DNA of 64,000 nt. It comes from Streptomyces althioticus. GTDB taxonomy: Bacteria > Actinomycetota > Actinomycetes > Streptomycetales > Streptomycetaceae. A program made the position numbers and the translations under genes. Location: contig BMSW01000001.1 of the NCBI GenBank assembly GCA_014649355.1, positions 608,677-672,676 of the forward strand, given 5' to 3'. Shown one piece after another: positions 20,663 through 31,668 of this stretch. Position 1 is the stretch's first letter. Every line of letters starts with the position of its first letter. The notes under the pieces are model-generated. The model did not search any database. It worked only from the letters and a program-made list of their open reading frames with translations, and was not told the origin of the DNA.

Positions 20663-21657
20663 CCGCCACCCTGCTGCGCACCGCCGCCGACCTGCACGCC
20701 CGCGCGCGCACCGGCCGCCGTGCCGTCGTGATGACCATGGGCGCGCTGCACGAGGGCCACGCCACGCTGATCCGCGCCGCCCGGAAGATCGCCGGACCGG
20801 AGGGCGAGGTCGTCGTCACCGTCTTCGTCAATCCGCTCCAGTTCGGCGCCGGTGAGGACCTGGACCGCTACCCGCGCACCCTGGACGCCGACGTCGACCT
20901 GGCGGGGAAGTCCGGCGCCGACGCCGTGTTCGCCCCGTCCGTCGACGAGGTCTACCCCGGCGGCGAACCCCAGGTCCGGATCAGCGCCGGCCCCATGGGC
21001 GAGCGGCTGGAGGGCTCCTCCCGCCCGGGCCACTTCGACGGCATGCTCACCGTCGTGGCGAAGCTGCTGCACCTCACCCGCCCCGACGTCGCCCTCTACG
21101 GGCAGAAGGACGCCCAGCAGCTCGCCCTGATCCGGCGCATGGTGCGCGACCTGAACTTCGGGGTGGAGATCGTCGGCGTGCCCACCGTCCGCGAGGAGGA
21201 CGGGCTCGCCCTGTCCAGCCGTAACCGCTACCTGTCGCCCGCCGAGCGGCGCACCGCGCTGGCCCTGTCGCAGGCCCTGTTCGCGGGCCGTGACCGGCAC
21301 GCCGCGCAGGAGGCGCTGCGCGCCCGCGCCCGCGAGGTGCCCGCCTCCCGCGCGCGTGCCGAGGCGCTCAGCGCGATCGGCGAGTCCCGCGCCGCCGCCG
21401 ACGCGCACGCCGTCGCCACCACCGCCGGCGGACCCGCCGCCATCCGTGCCGCCGCCCGCCTGGTGCTGGACGAGGCCGCCCGCCTCGACCCGCCGCTGCG
21501 ACTGGACTACCTGGCGCTGGTCGACCCGTCCGACTTCACCGACATCGGCGACGGCTTCACCGGCGAGGCAGTCCTCGCGGTCGCCGCGCGCGTCGGCGCC
21601 ACCCGGCTGATCGACAACATCCCCCTGACCTTCGGAACGTTCGGAGACGCCTCGTGA
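20659..21657 (+). CDS. panC: pantothenate synthetase
   Basis: The 332-residue enzyme condenses pantoate and beta-alanine with [18 protein letters not shown] holds the HxGH-type nucleotide motif, [17 protein letters not shown] the pantoate site, and [17 protein letters not shown] and [13 protein letters not shown] the KMSKS-like region. It is about 40-50 residues longer than the E. coli enzyme owing to an Ala/Arg-rich insert (about 215-265). It overlaps nadB by four bases (GTGA), so pantothenate and NAD synthesis are translationally coupled. Confidence 0.95.
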   Translation: MTATLLRTAADLHARARTGRRAVVMTMGALHEGHATLIRAARKIAGPEGEVVVTVFVNPLQFGAGEDLDRYPRTLDADVDLAGKSGADAVFAPSVDEVYPGGEPQVRISAGPMGERLEGSSRPGHFDGMLTVVAKLLHLTRPDVALYGQKDAQQLALIRRMVRDLNFGVEIVGVPTVREEDGLALSSRNRYLSPAERRTALALSQALFAGRDRHAAQEALRARAREVPASRARAEALSAIGESRAAADAHAVATTAGGPAAIRAAARLVLDEAARLDPPLRLDYLALVDPSDFTDIGDGFTGEAVLAVAARVGATRLIDNIPLTFGTFGDAS

Positions 21658-23357
21658 CCAGCACAGGCATACGACTGCACGCGCCCGCGCCCGGATGGTC
21701 GATCGACGCGGACGCCGTGGTCGTCGGGTCCGGGGTCGCGGGCCTCACCGCCGCCCTCCGCTGCGAGGCGGCCGGACTGACGACCGTGGTGGTCACCAAG
21801 GCGCGCCTCGACGACGGCTCCACCCGCTGGGCGCAGGGCGGCATCGCCGCGGCCCTCGGCGAGGGCGACACCCCCGAGCAGCACCTCGACGACACCCTGG
21901 TCGCCGGCGCGGGCCTGTGCGACGAGGAGGCGGTGCGCATCCTGGTCACCGAGGGCCCCGACGCGGTACGGCGGCTCATCGCGACCGGCGCGCAGTTCGA
22001 CGAGTCCGGCGACGGCGGCCTGGAACTGACCCGTGAGGGCGGGCACCACCGGCGCCGCATCGCCCACGCGGGCGGGGACGCCACCGGCGCGGAGATCTCC
22101 CGCGCGCTGGTCGAGGCGGTCCGCGCGCGGGGGATGCGTACCGTCGAGAACGCGCTCGTCCTCGACCTGCTCACCGACGCCGAGGGCCGCGCTGCGGGCG
22201 TCACCCTGCACGTCATGGGAGAGGGCCAGCACGACGGCGTGGGCGCGGTGCACGCGCCCGCCGTGGTGCTCGCCACCGGCGGCATGGGCCAGGTGTTCTC
22301 CGCGACCACCAACCCGGCCGTCTCCACCGGCGACGGCGTCGCCCTCGCGCTGCGCGCGGGCGCCGAGGTGAGCGACCTGGAGTTCGTCCAGTTCCACCCC
22401 ACGGTGCTGTTCCTCGGCCCGGACGCGGAGGGGCAGCAGCCGCTGGTCTCCGAGGCGGTGCGCGGCGAGGGCGCCCACCTGGTCGACGCCGACGGCGTGC
22501 GCTTCATGCTCGGGCAGCACGAGCTGGCCGAGCTGGCGCCCCGCGACGTCGTCGCCAAGGGCATCGTGCGCCGCATGCTGGACCAGGACGCCGAGCACAT
22601 GTACCTCGACGCCCGTCACTTCGGCGCCGAGATGTGGGAGAACCGCTTCCCGACCATCCTGGCCGCCTGCCGCGCCCACGGAATCGACCCCGTCACGCAG
22701 CCCGTGCCGGTCGCCCCGGCCGCCCACTACGCCTCCGGCGGCGTCCGCACCGACTCCCACGGCCGCACCACGGTGCCCGGCCTCTACGCGTGCGGGGAGG
22801 TCGCCTGCACCGGCGTGCACGGCGCCAACCGGCTCGCGTCCAACTCGCTCCTCGAAGGCCTCGTCTACGCCGAGCGCATCGCCGCCGACATCGCCGCCAC
22901 CGGCCTCCACGCGCGCGTGCCGCAGCCGCTGCCCACGGCCGAGCGCCCCGCGCACCCGCTGCTCCCGCCCGAGGCGCGCCTCGCCATCCAGCGGATCATG
23001 ACCCGCGGCGCGGGCGTGCTGCGCTCCGAGGCGTCCCTCGCCGAGGCCGCCGACCGCCTGCACCGGCTGCACGCCGACGCGCGCGACGCCCTCGACGAGA
23101 ACGGCAAGACCGCCGAGCCCGGCGTCGACACGTGGGAGGCCACCAACCTGCTGTGCGTCGCCCGCGTGCTCGTGGAGGCGGCACGGCGGCGCGAGGAGAC
23201 CCGCGGCTGCCACTGGCGCGAGGACCGGCCCGGGCGCGACGACACGGCGTGGCGCCGCCACATCGTCGTACGGCTGAATCCCGACCGATCGCTGGCGGTG
23301 CGCACCACCGACACCACAGACTTCCCCCCGACCCTCCCTCAGGCCCAGGAGCAGTGA
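21654..23357 (+). CDS. nadB: L-aspartate oxidase
   Basis: The 567-residue flavoenzyme oxidises aspartate to iminoaspartate for quinolinate synthesis. The FAD site [19 protein letters not shown] starts near residue 17. [39 protein letters not shown] and [20 protein letters not shown] are hallmark segments of the succinate dehydrogenase/NadB family. The partner quinolinate synthase NadA is not in this window. The GTG start overlaps panC, and nadC follows almost immediately. Confidence 0.96.
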   Translation: MTSTGIRLHAPAPGWSIDADAVVVGSGVAGLTAALRCEAAGLTTVVVTKARLDDGSTRWAQGGIAAALGEGDTPEQHLDDTLVAGAGLCDEEAVRILVTEGPDAVRRLIATGAQFDESGDGGLELTREGGHHRRRIAHAGGDATGAEISRALVEAVRARGMRTVENALVLDLLTDAEGRAAGVTLHVMGEGQHDGVGAVHAPAVVLATGGMGQVFSATTNPAVSTGDGVALALRAGAEVSDLEFVQFHPTVLFLGPDAEGQQPLVSEAVRGEGAHLVDADGVRFMLGQHELAELAPRDVVAKGIVRRMLDQDAEHMYLDARHFGAEMWENRFPTILAACRAHGIDPVTQPVPVAPAAHYASGGVRTDSHGRTTVPGLYACGEVACTGVHGANRLASNSLLEGLVYAERIAADIAATGLHARVPQPLPTAERPAHPLLPPEARLAIQRIMTRGAGVLRSEASLAEAADRLHRLHADARDALDENGKTAEPGVDTWEATNLLCVARVLVEAARRREETRGCHWREDRPGRDDTAWRRHIVVRLNPDRSLAVRTTDTTDFPPTLPQAQEQ

Positions 23358-23362
23358 CAGCA

Positions 23363-24340
23363 GTGACCACCCCCGACCTTCCCCTCGTCTCCTCCGGCGG
23401 CTGTGGCGACGGCTGCGCCTGCGGCGCCGGCGAGGCGGACACGTACCTGGAGTGCGGGCTCGACCCCGCGCTCGCCCAGCTCCTGGCCGACGCGGGGCTC
23501 GACCCCGTCGAGGTCGAGGACATCGCCAACGTGGCCCTCCAGGAGGACCTGGCGCACGGCGTCGACGTGACCACCGTCGCGACCATCCCCGAGGAGGCCG
23601 TCGCCACCGCCGACTTCACCGCCCGGGAGGCCGGCACGGTGGCCGGTCTCCGGGTCGCCGAGGCGGTCATGTCGATCGTCTGCACCGAGGAGTTCGAGGT
23701 CGAGCGGCACGTGGAGGACGGCGACCGCGTCGAGGCCGGCCAGGTGCTGCTGTCCGTCACCACCCGCACCCGCGACATCCTCACCGCCGAGCGCAGCGCG
23801 CTGAACCTGCTGTGCCGGCTCTCCGGCATCGCGACGGCCACGCGCGCGTGGGCGGACGCGCTGGAGGGCACCAAGGCGAAGGTGCGCGACACCCGCAAGA
23901 CCACGCCGGGGCTGCGCAGCCTGGAGAAGTTCGCGGTGCGCTGCGGCGGCGGCGTCAACCACCGCATGTCCCTGTCGGACGCGGCGCTGGTCAAGGACAA
24001 CCACGTGGTGGCCGCGGGCGGCGTCGCGCAGGCCTTCAAGGCCGTACGCGAGCGCTTCCCCGACGTCCCGATCGAGGTCGAGGTCGACACCCTGCACCAG
24101 CTCCGCGAGGTGCTGGACGCGGGCGCCGACCTGATCCTGCTGGACAACTTCACGCCCGGCGAGTGCGAGGAGGCGGTGTCCCTCGTCGACGGTCGCGCGG
24201 CACTGGAGGCGTCCGGACGCCTCACCCTCGCGAACGCGAAGGCGTACGCCGACACGGGCGTCGACTACCTCGCCGTGGGCGCCCTCACCCACTCCTCGCC
24301 GATCCTCGACATCGGCCTCGACCTGCGCGCCGCGGAGTAG
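23363..24340 (+). CDS. nadC: nicotinate-nucleotide pyrophosphorylase (carboxylating)
   Basis: The 325-residue enzyme converts quinolinate and PRPP to nicotinate mononucleotide. DTRKTTPGLRSLEKFAVRCGG with the following HRMSLSDAALVKDNH and the EVEVDTL and DLILLDNF segments form the active site. Ahead of the catalytic domain is a short Cys-rich extension (GGCGDGCACG, then a further Cys in YLECG) absent from E. coli NadC. I chose GTG 23363 because AGGAG lies 11 nt upstream; GTG 23354, which overlaps the nadB stop, is the alternative. Confidence 0.95.
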   Translation: MTTPDLPLVSSGGCGDGCACGAGEADTYLECGLDPALAQLLADAGLDPVEVEDIANVALQEDLAHGVDVTTVATIPEEAVATADFTAREAGTVAGLRVAEAVMSIVCTEEFEVERHVEDGDRVEAGQVLLSVTTRTRDILTAERSALNLLCRLSGIATATRAWADALEGTKAKVRDTRKTTPGLRSLEKFAVRCGGGVNHRMSLSDAALVKDNHVVAAGGVAQAFKAVRERFPDVPIEVEVDTLHQLREVLDAGADLILLDNFTPGECEEAVSLVDGRAALEASGRLTLANAKAYADTGVDYLAVGALTHSSPILDIGLDLRAAE

Positions 24341-24348
24341 GACCGGCC

Positions 24349-25146
24349 ATGCTGCTGACCATCGACGTGGGCAACACGCACACCGTTCTCGGTCTGTTCG
24401 ACGGCGACGAGATCGTCGAGCACTGGCGCATCTCCACGGACGCGCGGCGCACGGCGGACGAGCTGGCCGTGCTCCTCCAGGGCCTGATGGGCATGCACCC
24501 GCTGCTGGGTGAGGAGCTGGGCGACGGCATCGACGGCATCGCCATCTGCGCGACCGTCCCCTCCGTGCTGCACGAACTGCGCGAGGTCACCCGCCGCTAC
24601 TACGGCGACGTGCCCGCGGTCCTCGTGGAGCCGGGCGTGAAGACGGGCGTGCCGATCCAGTTCGACAACCCCAAGGAGGTCGGCGCCGACCGCATCATCA
24701 ACGCGGTCGCCGCCAACGAGCTGTACGGCGGCCCGGCGATCGTCGTCGACTTCGGTACGGCGACGACGTTCGACGCGGTCTCCGCGCGCGGGGAGTACGT
24801 CGGCGGGGTCATCGCGCCCGGCATCGAGATCTCGGTCGAGGCGCTCGGCGTCAAGGCCGCGCAGCTCCGCAAGATCGAGGTGGCCCGGCCGCGCACGGTG
24901 ATCGGCAAGAACACGGTCGCGGCGATGCAGTCCGGCATCGTCTACGGCTTCGCCGGCCAGGTCGACGGCGTGGTAAACCGCATGGCGCGGGAACTGGCCG
25001 ACGACCCGGACGACGTCACGGTCATCGCCACGGGTGGGCTCGCGCCGATGGTGCTGGGCGAGGCGACGGTCATCGACGAGCACGAGCCCTGGCTGACGTT
25101 GATCGGCCTCCGCCTGGTCTACGAACGCAACGTGTCCCGCATGTAG
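24349..25146 (+). CDS. coaX: type III pantothenate kinase
   Basis: The 265-residue ASKHA-fold kinase phosphorylates pantothenate, the committed step to CoA. TIDVGNTHTVLGLFDGDE is the phosphate-1 motif, PKEVGADRIINAVAANELYGG and VVDFGTATTFDAVSARGEYVGG form the pantothenate and catalytic site, and VIATGGLAPMV closes the ATP site. It follows nadC by 8 nt and closes the operon that also holds panC, so both ends of the pantothenate-to-CoA entry are encoded together. Confidence 0.96.
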   Translation: MLLTIDVGNTHTVLGLFDGDEIVEHWRISTDARRTADELAVLLQGLMGMHPLLGEELGDGIDGIAICATVPSVLHELREVTRRYYGDVPAVLVEPGVKTGVPIQFDNPKEVGADRIINAVAANELYGGPAIVVDFGTATTFDAVSARGEYVGGVIAPGIEISVEALGVKAAQLRKIEVARPRTVIGKNTVAAMQSGIVYGFAGQVDGVVNRMARELADDPDDVTVIATGGLAPMVLGEATVIDEHEPWLTLIGLRLVYERNVSRM

Positions 25147-25484
25147 CGCCCGCCGCGCCCGCCACCGCCCCAGCTGCGGGCAGTCGTGACGCCTTGCGAC
25201 GCCTTGTGCGGGTTGTACGTGGCTGGTCGCGCAGTTCCCCGCGCCCCTTGAGGGCGTTTCGCCCTAGCTGCGGGCAGTCGTGCCGCTTGGGGCGGCACGG
25301 GTGGGCGCAGCGGCACCCCGGCGGCGCCGTGTGCAGGTCGTACGTGGCTGAGCGCGCAGTTCCCCGCGCCCCCGAGGGGGCTTCCGTCCCGTCCGCCGGG
25401 AGGGCCCCCGCCCACCCGGGTGGTGGGCGCGCCACACTGGCGATCTTTGGGTGGATTTGTCTGATTAGCGCGTATCGTCGCAGC
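25147..25484. repeat. 338-nt intergenic region with two copies of a dispersed Streptomyces repeat
   Basis: There is no gene here. The core GCGCAGTTCCCCGCGCCCC occurs at 25229-25247 and 25354-25372; each copy is preceded by a conserved GTACGTGGCTG and, farther upstream, by CTGCGGGCAGTCGTG (at about 25173 and 25269). A third copy of the core is at 45107-45125. Each core is followed by a G-rich inverted partner, giving hairpin potential. TATCGT at 25473-25478 is the probable -10 of the next gene. Confidence 0.75.
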
Positions 25485-26090
25485 ATGCCCACGCCCTACG
25501 GATCCCGCGGCGGCCTGGCGTTCGGTGCGGAGGAGCTGCGTGTGCTCCGCCGCGCCCTCGCCCTCGCCCTGCACCCCAGCCCGGCCACGGCCGACGACGT
25601 CCAGGACTGCCTGCGCCTCGCCGCGTCCCTCGACGAGGCGACGCGCGAGAGTGCCCGGCTGCGCGCCTTCCTGGTGGCAGACCTCGGCCGCTACCGCGCC
25701 GCCCTCCCCGGCACCGCCGCCGGCTACCTCGCGCTGCTGGAGGAGGCGCTGGGCGCCGGATACCGGCCCCAGCCGGACGATCTGGCCGCCCTGCGCGCCC
25801 TGCGCGGCAACCCCACCGCGGCCGCCCTGTTGCGGCACTGCGAGCGCGTCCGGCTGACCGCCCTGCCCGGCGGCCTGGCCTCCGCGGGCCAGCAGCAGGA
25901 GCGCGAGCAGCCGCAGAAGAAGCCCGAGGAGCGGCCCTCGGCTCCGCACCCCGCGCCGAACCCGAGCCCCGAGCCCGCCCCCGCCCCCGGCACCCCCCGC
26001 CCGACCCGGCGGCCCGTGCCCACGCCCGGCGAGGTCTTCCCCCGGCGCAAACCCGCCACGCCGCCGGGTCAGCACCTGGCCGCCGGCTGA
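25485..26090 (+). CDS. hypothetical protein with Pro-rich tail
   Basis: The 201-residue protein has a helical N-terminal two-thirds (EELRVLRRALALALHPSPA, DDVQDCLRLAASLDEATRES, TAAGYLALLEEALGAGYRPQ) and a disordered Gln/Glu then Pro-rich tail ending in a basic PRRKPATPPG. I recognise no domain. Strong third-position GC bias supports coding. ATG 25485 has TATCGT 6 nt upstream and no ribosome-binding site, a leaderless pattern. A small membrane protein follows after 26 nt. Confidence 0.75.
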   Translation: MPTPYGSRGGLAFGAEELRVLRRALALALHPSPATADDVQDCLRLAASLDEATRESARLRAFLVADLGRYRAALPGTAAGYLALLEEALGAGYRPQPDDLAALRALRGNPTAAALLRHCERVRLTALPGGLASAGQQQEREQPQKKPEERPSAPHPAPNPSPEPAPAPGTPRPTRRPVPTPGEVFPRRKPATPPGQHLAAG

Positions 26091-26116
26091 CCCGCCCGCC
26101 TGGCTACTCTGGACGC

Positions 26117-26290
26117 ATGGACTACGTTTCCGCGCTCCTGCCCCCGGTCGTCATGGCCGTCTTCTTCATCGGCGTGATCCGCGTCATCGTGAAGACGCAG
26201 GGCGGCGCCAACAAGACCAAGGAGGACGCCGCCGTCGACGCGGCCCTCGCCCGGACGGAAGGCTCGCCCGCGGGCAAGGCCGACGCCTGA
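26117..26290 (+). CDS. 57-residue single-pass membrane protein
   Basis: The frame begins MDYVSALLPPVVMAVFFIGV, one membrane helix covering about residues 5-27, and ends in a charged cytoplasmic tail (GGANKTKEDAAVDAALART). The start has TACTCT 6 nt upstream (26105-26110) and no ribosome-binding site. An intrinsic terminator follows 21 nt after the stop, consistent with a real short transcript. Function is unknown; small conserved membrane proteins of this look are common in Streptomyces. Confidence 0.75.
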   Translation: MDYVSALLPPVVMAVFFIGVIRVIVKTQGGANKTKEDAAVDAALARTEGSPAGKADA

Positions 26291-26311
26291 CCGGGACCAC
26301 CCCGGCTCCTC

Positions 26312-26346
26312 AGGGGCGTACGACTCGCCGTCGTACGCCCCTTTTG
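26312..26346 (+). terminator. intrinsic terminator after the small membrane protein
   Basis: A 12-bp perfect stem (26313-26324 with 26330-26341), a 5-nt loop and a TTTT tract. Confidence 0.85.
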
Positions 26347-26415
26347 TCATGGTTCGCCAGGCATCGCGGGCGTCCGGCACGCCATTGCCGGGATCTCCCA
26401 CTATTGTTCTGAGTT

Positions 26416-26859
26416 GTGCCTCGCCCATTGGGAGAACTCGAAGACGCGGTCATGACGCGGGTCTGGAAGTGGAACCGCCCGGTGACCGTTCGGGAAGTCC
26501 TGGAAGATCTTCAGAAGGAACGGTCCATCGCGTACACCACGGTGATGACCGTTATGGACAATCTCCATCAGAAGGGCTGGGTGCGCCGCGAGTCCGAAGG
26601 GCGCGCCTATCGATATGAGGCCGTCTCCACTCGCGCCGCCTACGCCGCCGCCCTCATGAACGAGGCGTGGTCGCGCAGCGACAACGCCGCCGCGGCTCTC
26701 GTCGCGTTCTTCGGCATGATGAGCGAGGAACAGCGGCAGGCTCTCCAGGACGCCATGAGGATCGTCCAGCTCCCGCAAACGCCCGAAGCCGACGACGACA
26801 ACGCCGCTACTCCCGCCGACGAGAACCCCGCCTCTCGTGACGAGCCCGGCGGGCGATAG
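26416..26859 (+). CDS. BlaI/MecI/CopY-family transcriptional repressor
   Basis: The 147-residue protein has the winged-helix domain of the family: LGELEDAVMTRVWKWNRPVTVREVLEDL, then the recognition part AYTTVMTVMDNLHQKGWVRRE and the YEAVSTRAAYAAALM dimerisation start. The tail is acidic and Asn/Asp/Pro-rich. Typical members are cleaved by an M56 BlaR-type membrane sensor encoded next door; none is adjacent. GTG 26416 lies in an AT-richer context without an obvious ribosome-binding site. The target genes are unknown. Confidence 0.88.
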   Translation: MPRPLGELEDAVMTRVWKWNRPVTVREVLEDLQKERSIAYTTVMTVMDNLHQKGWVRRESEGRAYRYEAVSTRAAYAAALMNEAWSRSDNAAAALVAFFGMMSEEQRQALQDAMRIVQLPQTPEADDDNAATPADENPASRDEPGGR

Positions 26860-26868
26860 CGTCCGTCC

Positions 26869-27402
26869 ATGTCAGCAGACAGCCCCGAAGTCACCGCAAA
26901 TGCCCTCACCGTGCGACGGGCGCGCACCAGCGATGTGCAGGCCGTACGCCGCCTCCTGGACGACTACGTCCGTCAGGGCATCCTGCTCGACAAAGCCACG
27001 GTGACGCTTTACGAGGACATCCAGGAGTTCTGGGTCGCGGAACGGGACGACAACGCGGAGGTCGTCGGCTGCGGCGCCCTGCACGTGATGTGGGAAGACC
27101 TCGCGGAAGTGCGCACTCTCGCCGTGAAGGCGGGCCTGAAGGGCGCGGGTGTGGGCCACCGCCTGCTGGAGAAGTTGCTGGAGACGGCCCGCTGGCTCGG
27201 TGTTCGACGCGTTTTCTGTCTGACCTTCGAAGTGGACTTCTTCGGCAAGCACGGCTTCGTGGAGATCGGTGAGACGCCCGTCGACCGCGATGTGTACGCG
27301 GAGTTGCTGCGCTCCTATGACGAGGGCGTCGCGGAGTTCCTGGGTCTCGAACGCGTGAAACCGAACACCTTGGGCAACAGCCGGATGCTTCTGCATCTGT
27401 GA
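26869..27402 (+). CDS. argA: GNAT-family amino-acid N-acetyltransferase (N-acetylglutamate synthase type)
   Basis: The 177-residue acetyltransferase has the acetyl-CoA loop KGAGVGHRLLEKLLETARWLG and the family segments VRRARTSDVQAVRRLLDDYV and FEVDFFGKHGFVEIGETP. It matches the short actinobacterial N-acetylglutamate synthase (the Rv2747 type), which lacks the amino-acid kinase domain of E. coli ArgA and starts arginine synthesis. ATG 26869 has TAGCGT 6 nt upstream, and that box contains the stop codon of the BlaI-like gene, so the gene may have its own leaderless promoter. No arg genes are nearby. Confidence 0.82.
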   Translation: MSADSPEVTANALTVRRARTSDVQAVRRLLDDYVRQGILLDKATVTLYEDIQEFWVAERDDNAEVVGCGALHVMWEDLAEVRTLAVKAGLKGAGVGHRLLEKLLETARWLGVRRVFCLTFEVDFFGKHGFVEIGETPVDRDVYAELLRSYDEGVAEFLGLERVKPNTLGNSRMLLHL

Positions 27403-27526
27403 TCTGTGTCAGGGCCCCTATGCGGGTGCCCTATGTCCGAAACGCGCATGTTTCCGGGGTGTGCGCGGCCGCCTGTCCTCTGCCGGGGGTTTGTGTTTTT
27501 ACGGCAAAAGCGGTTTGCTTTCCGAG

Positions 27527-27548
27527 GTACTGCAGTACTGCATATAAC
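27527..27548 (+). promoter_or_regulatory. palindrome and -10 box upstream of lsr2
   Basis: GTACTGCAGTAC (27527-27538) is a perfect 12-bp palindrome, immediately followed by CATATAAC; TATAAC (27543-27548) is a good -10. The palindrome would cover the -35/-10 spacer, so it is placed as an operator should be. The surrounding 27480-27615 is AT-rich for this genome. Confidence 0.5.
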
Positions 27549-27614
27549 AAGGGGCGGCGATACGGCGGACGCCGGCTCACCCCGGCCCTCAAGTTATCGA
27601 TGAAAGGAAATCCG

Positions 27615-27950
27615 GTGGCACAGAAGGTTCAGGTCCTTCTTGTCGACGACCTCGACGGCGGCGAGGCGGACGAGACCGTGACGTTCGCGTTGGACGGCAA
27701 GACCTACGAGATCGATCTCACCACCGCCAACGCGGAGAAGCTCCGCGGCCTTCTCGACCCTTACGTGAAGGGCGGTCGTCGCACCGGGGGCCGCGCTTCC
27801 GGCGGGCGCGGAAAGGCGCGTTCCTCCTCGGGCGGCAGCCAGGACACCGCGGCCATCCGCGCCTGGGCCAAGGAGAACGGCTACGAGGTGAACGACCGCG
27901 GCCGCGTCCCCGCGTCCATCCGCGAGGCCTACGAGAAGGCCAACGGCTGA
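27615..27950 (+). CDS. lsr2: nucleoid-associated xenogeneic silencer Lsr2
   Basis: The 111-residue protein binds AT-rich DNA and silences horizontally acquired and specialised-metabolite genes. The dimerisation domain (QKVQVLLVDDLDGGEADET, VTFALDGKTYEIDL) is followed by a Gly/Arg/Ser linker (KGGRRTGGRASGGRGKARS) and the DNA-binding domain with its AT-hook-like RGRVP (near residue 97) in NDRGRVPASIREAYEKANG. GTG 27615 has AAAGGAAA upstream; ATG 27600 is an alternative. Its 3-prime end overlaps the convergent SCO3374-family gene by 22 nt. The palindrome upstream may mediate its control. Confidence 0.96.
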   Translation: MAQKVQVLLVDDLDGGEADETVTFALDGKTYEIDLTTANAEKLRGLLDPYVKGGRRTGGRASGGRGKARSSSGGSQDTAAIRAWAKENGYEVNDRGRVPASIREAYEKANG

Positions 27951-28636
27951 CCCACGCCCCGCACGGCGGCGCCCGCACCGGAGCGCCGCAGGCGCACGCG
28001 GTGGATCTGCGTCGCCACGGTGCCGACCAGACGCACGAGGTCCGGGGGGCCGTCACCGACCCCTCGCGGGCTCCTCGTGCCCATCGCCGACAGCGTCGGC
28101 AGCGAGGCCTCCGTCTCGCGACCCGGCTCGGGGGGCCGCAGCCATACGGCGGCCCCCTGCGGACTGTCCGGGCGTCCGTCACCGGGACGCCCCGCAGCCG
28201 GGTGTCCACGTGATGCGTCCGGCCCGGCCCCCGCGGTCCACGGGGCGGGGGCGTCCATGAGGCCGCCCTCGCCGAGCGCCCGCAGGTCGAGACCCAGCCC
28301 GCCCCACTCCAGCCACTCCAGCAGGCCCGGCACCTCGTCGGCGCCCCCCGGGGCGATCAGCAGCCCCATCCGGTCGCCCTGGACGGCGACCGGGAAGCCC
28401 TCCGCGGCCGTGCCCAGCCGCTCCAGAGCCGCACGGCCCGCCTCCGCGGGCACGTCCAGGACGTCGAAGCGCACGCCCACCACCAGCCGCGACGGAACAC
28501 CGGGCACCGTGGGCCAGCCCAGGACGTTCTCGTACCAGAGGCGCGTCCGGTCGCCGTGACGCCCCTCGCTCACCTCGCGGGCGGGCAGGCCCGGCCGGCG
28601 GGGCGACGGGAGGGCGACGGAGCGGATACCGGCCAT
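27929..28636 (-). CDS. SCO3374-family hypothetical protein
   Basis: The 235-residue protein has an ordered N-terminal half (RLWYENVLGWPTVPGVP, LVVGVRFDVLDVPAEAGRAAL, VQGDRMGLLIAPGGADEVPG) and a Pro/Gly-rich second half. The first half resembles the N-terminal segment of small Streptomyces proteins annotated as the SCO3374 family, related to bifunctional DNA primase/polymerase-like N-terminal regions; no catalytic residues are evident. It converges on lsr2 with a 22-nt overlap of the ends and lies divergent from clpC. Function is unknown. The start is tentative. Confidence 0.7.
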   Translation of the reverse strand: MAGIRSVALPSPRRPGLPAREVSEGRHGDRTRLWYENVLGWPTVPGVPSRLVVGVRFDVLDVPAEAGRAALERLGTAAEGFPVAVQGDRMGLLIAPGGADEVPGLLEWLEWGGLGLDLRALGEGGLMDAPAPWTAGAGPDASRGHPAAGRPGDGRPDSPQGAAVWLRPPEPGRETEASLPTLSAMGTRSPRGVGDGPPDLVRLVGTVATQIHRVRLRRSGAGAAVRGVGQPLAFS

Positions 28637-29067
28637 GCCCGGGGCAACGGCCGACGGACCCGCGGGTTACGCTGGGTGCCTGAACGTGTGCGCATGGTGT
28701 CGAACAAGGGGGCGTGCGGGGGTGAAGCGGGGCGCAAGGTTGTTCGCCCGTAGCGGAGGGAACCCGTGCACTCGGCATGGACAGTCAGTCGCAGCGGGTA
28801 AGACATCCCTAGTGGGAGGGGGCGACACGCAGGGCGGGACGGCTCCCGTTCGCCACGGGCGTACTGGCGAAGGGGGTAACTGCCTGGCCTGCGGGAACAT
28901 CGTCTCGCACCATCGGGTTGGAGCAGATGTCGGCGTGAGCGGGGTCAGGAGGCCATCGACGGTGTCGGCAGTTGGAATGAGCGGTCCCCGCTTGCGGGAC
29001 TAAGCTGCGGAAGGACAGGGAGGGGAAGTTCCCCCCACTGCCTGACCGCTCTGAGGAGCGATTAACG
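28637..29067 (+). promoter_or_regulatory. clpC upstream region with candidate ClgR operators
   Basis: No convincing gene is seen in these 431 bases. Two copies of GTTCGC-N5-GCG occur at 28742-28755 and 28848-28861, matching the core of the actinobacterial ClgR box. A GGGGAA-G-TTCCCC palindrome lies at 29022-29034. The clpC ribosome-binding site GAGGAG is at 29053-29058. A 122-codon frame across 28635-29003 looks spurious. Confidence 0.55.
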
Positions 29068-31593
<2,526 letters not shown>

Positions 31594-31615
31594 GCGCCCT
31601 GCCTCACGGCCTGTG

Positions 31616-31651
31616 AAAGGGGCCGGCACCCGCGAGGGTGCCGGCCCTTTT
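31616..31651. terminator. terminator between clpC and the HAD phosphatase gene
   Basis: A 12-bp perfect stem (31620-31631 with 31636-31647) is flanked by AAA on the left and TTTT on the right, so it can end transcription from either side. Confidence 0.85.
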
Positions 31652-31668
31652 CGTGTGCCTGGGGACCG

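Noticed and set aside
28974..28999. GGAAT upstream of clpC as a SigR-type -35 element
   Set aside because: No GTT at the required 16-19 nt spacing, so the SigR promoter pattern is incomplete.
28635..29003. 122-codon plus-strand frame upstream of clpC
   Set aside because: Low-complexity Gly/Arg-rich product with no family resemblance, weak third-position bias, and it overlaps candidate ClgR operators; more likely a regulatory region.
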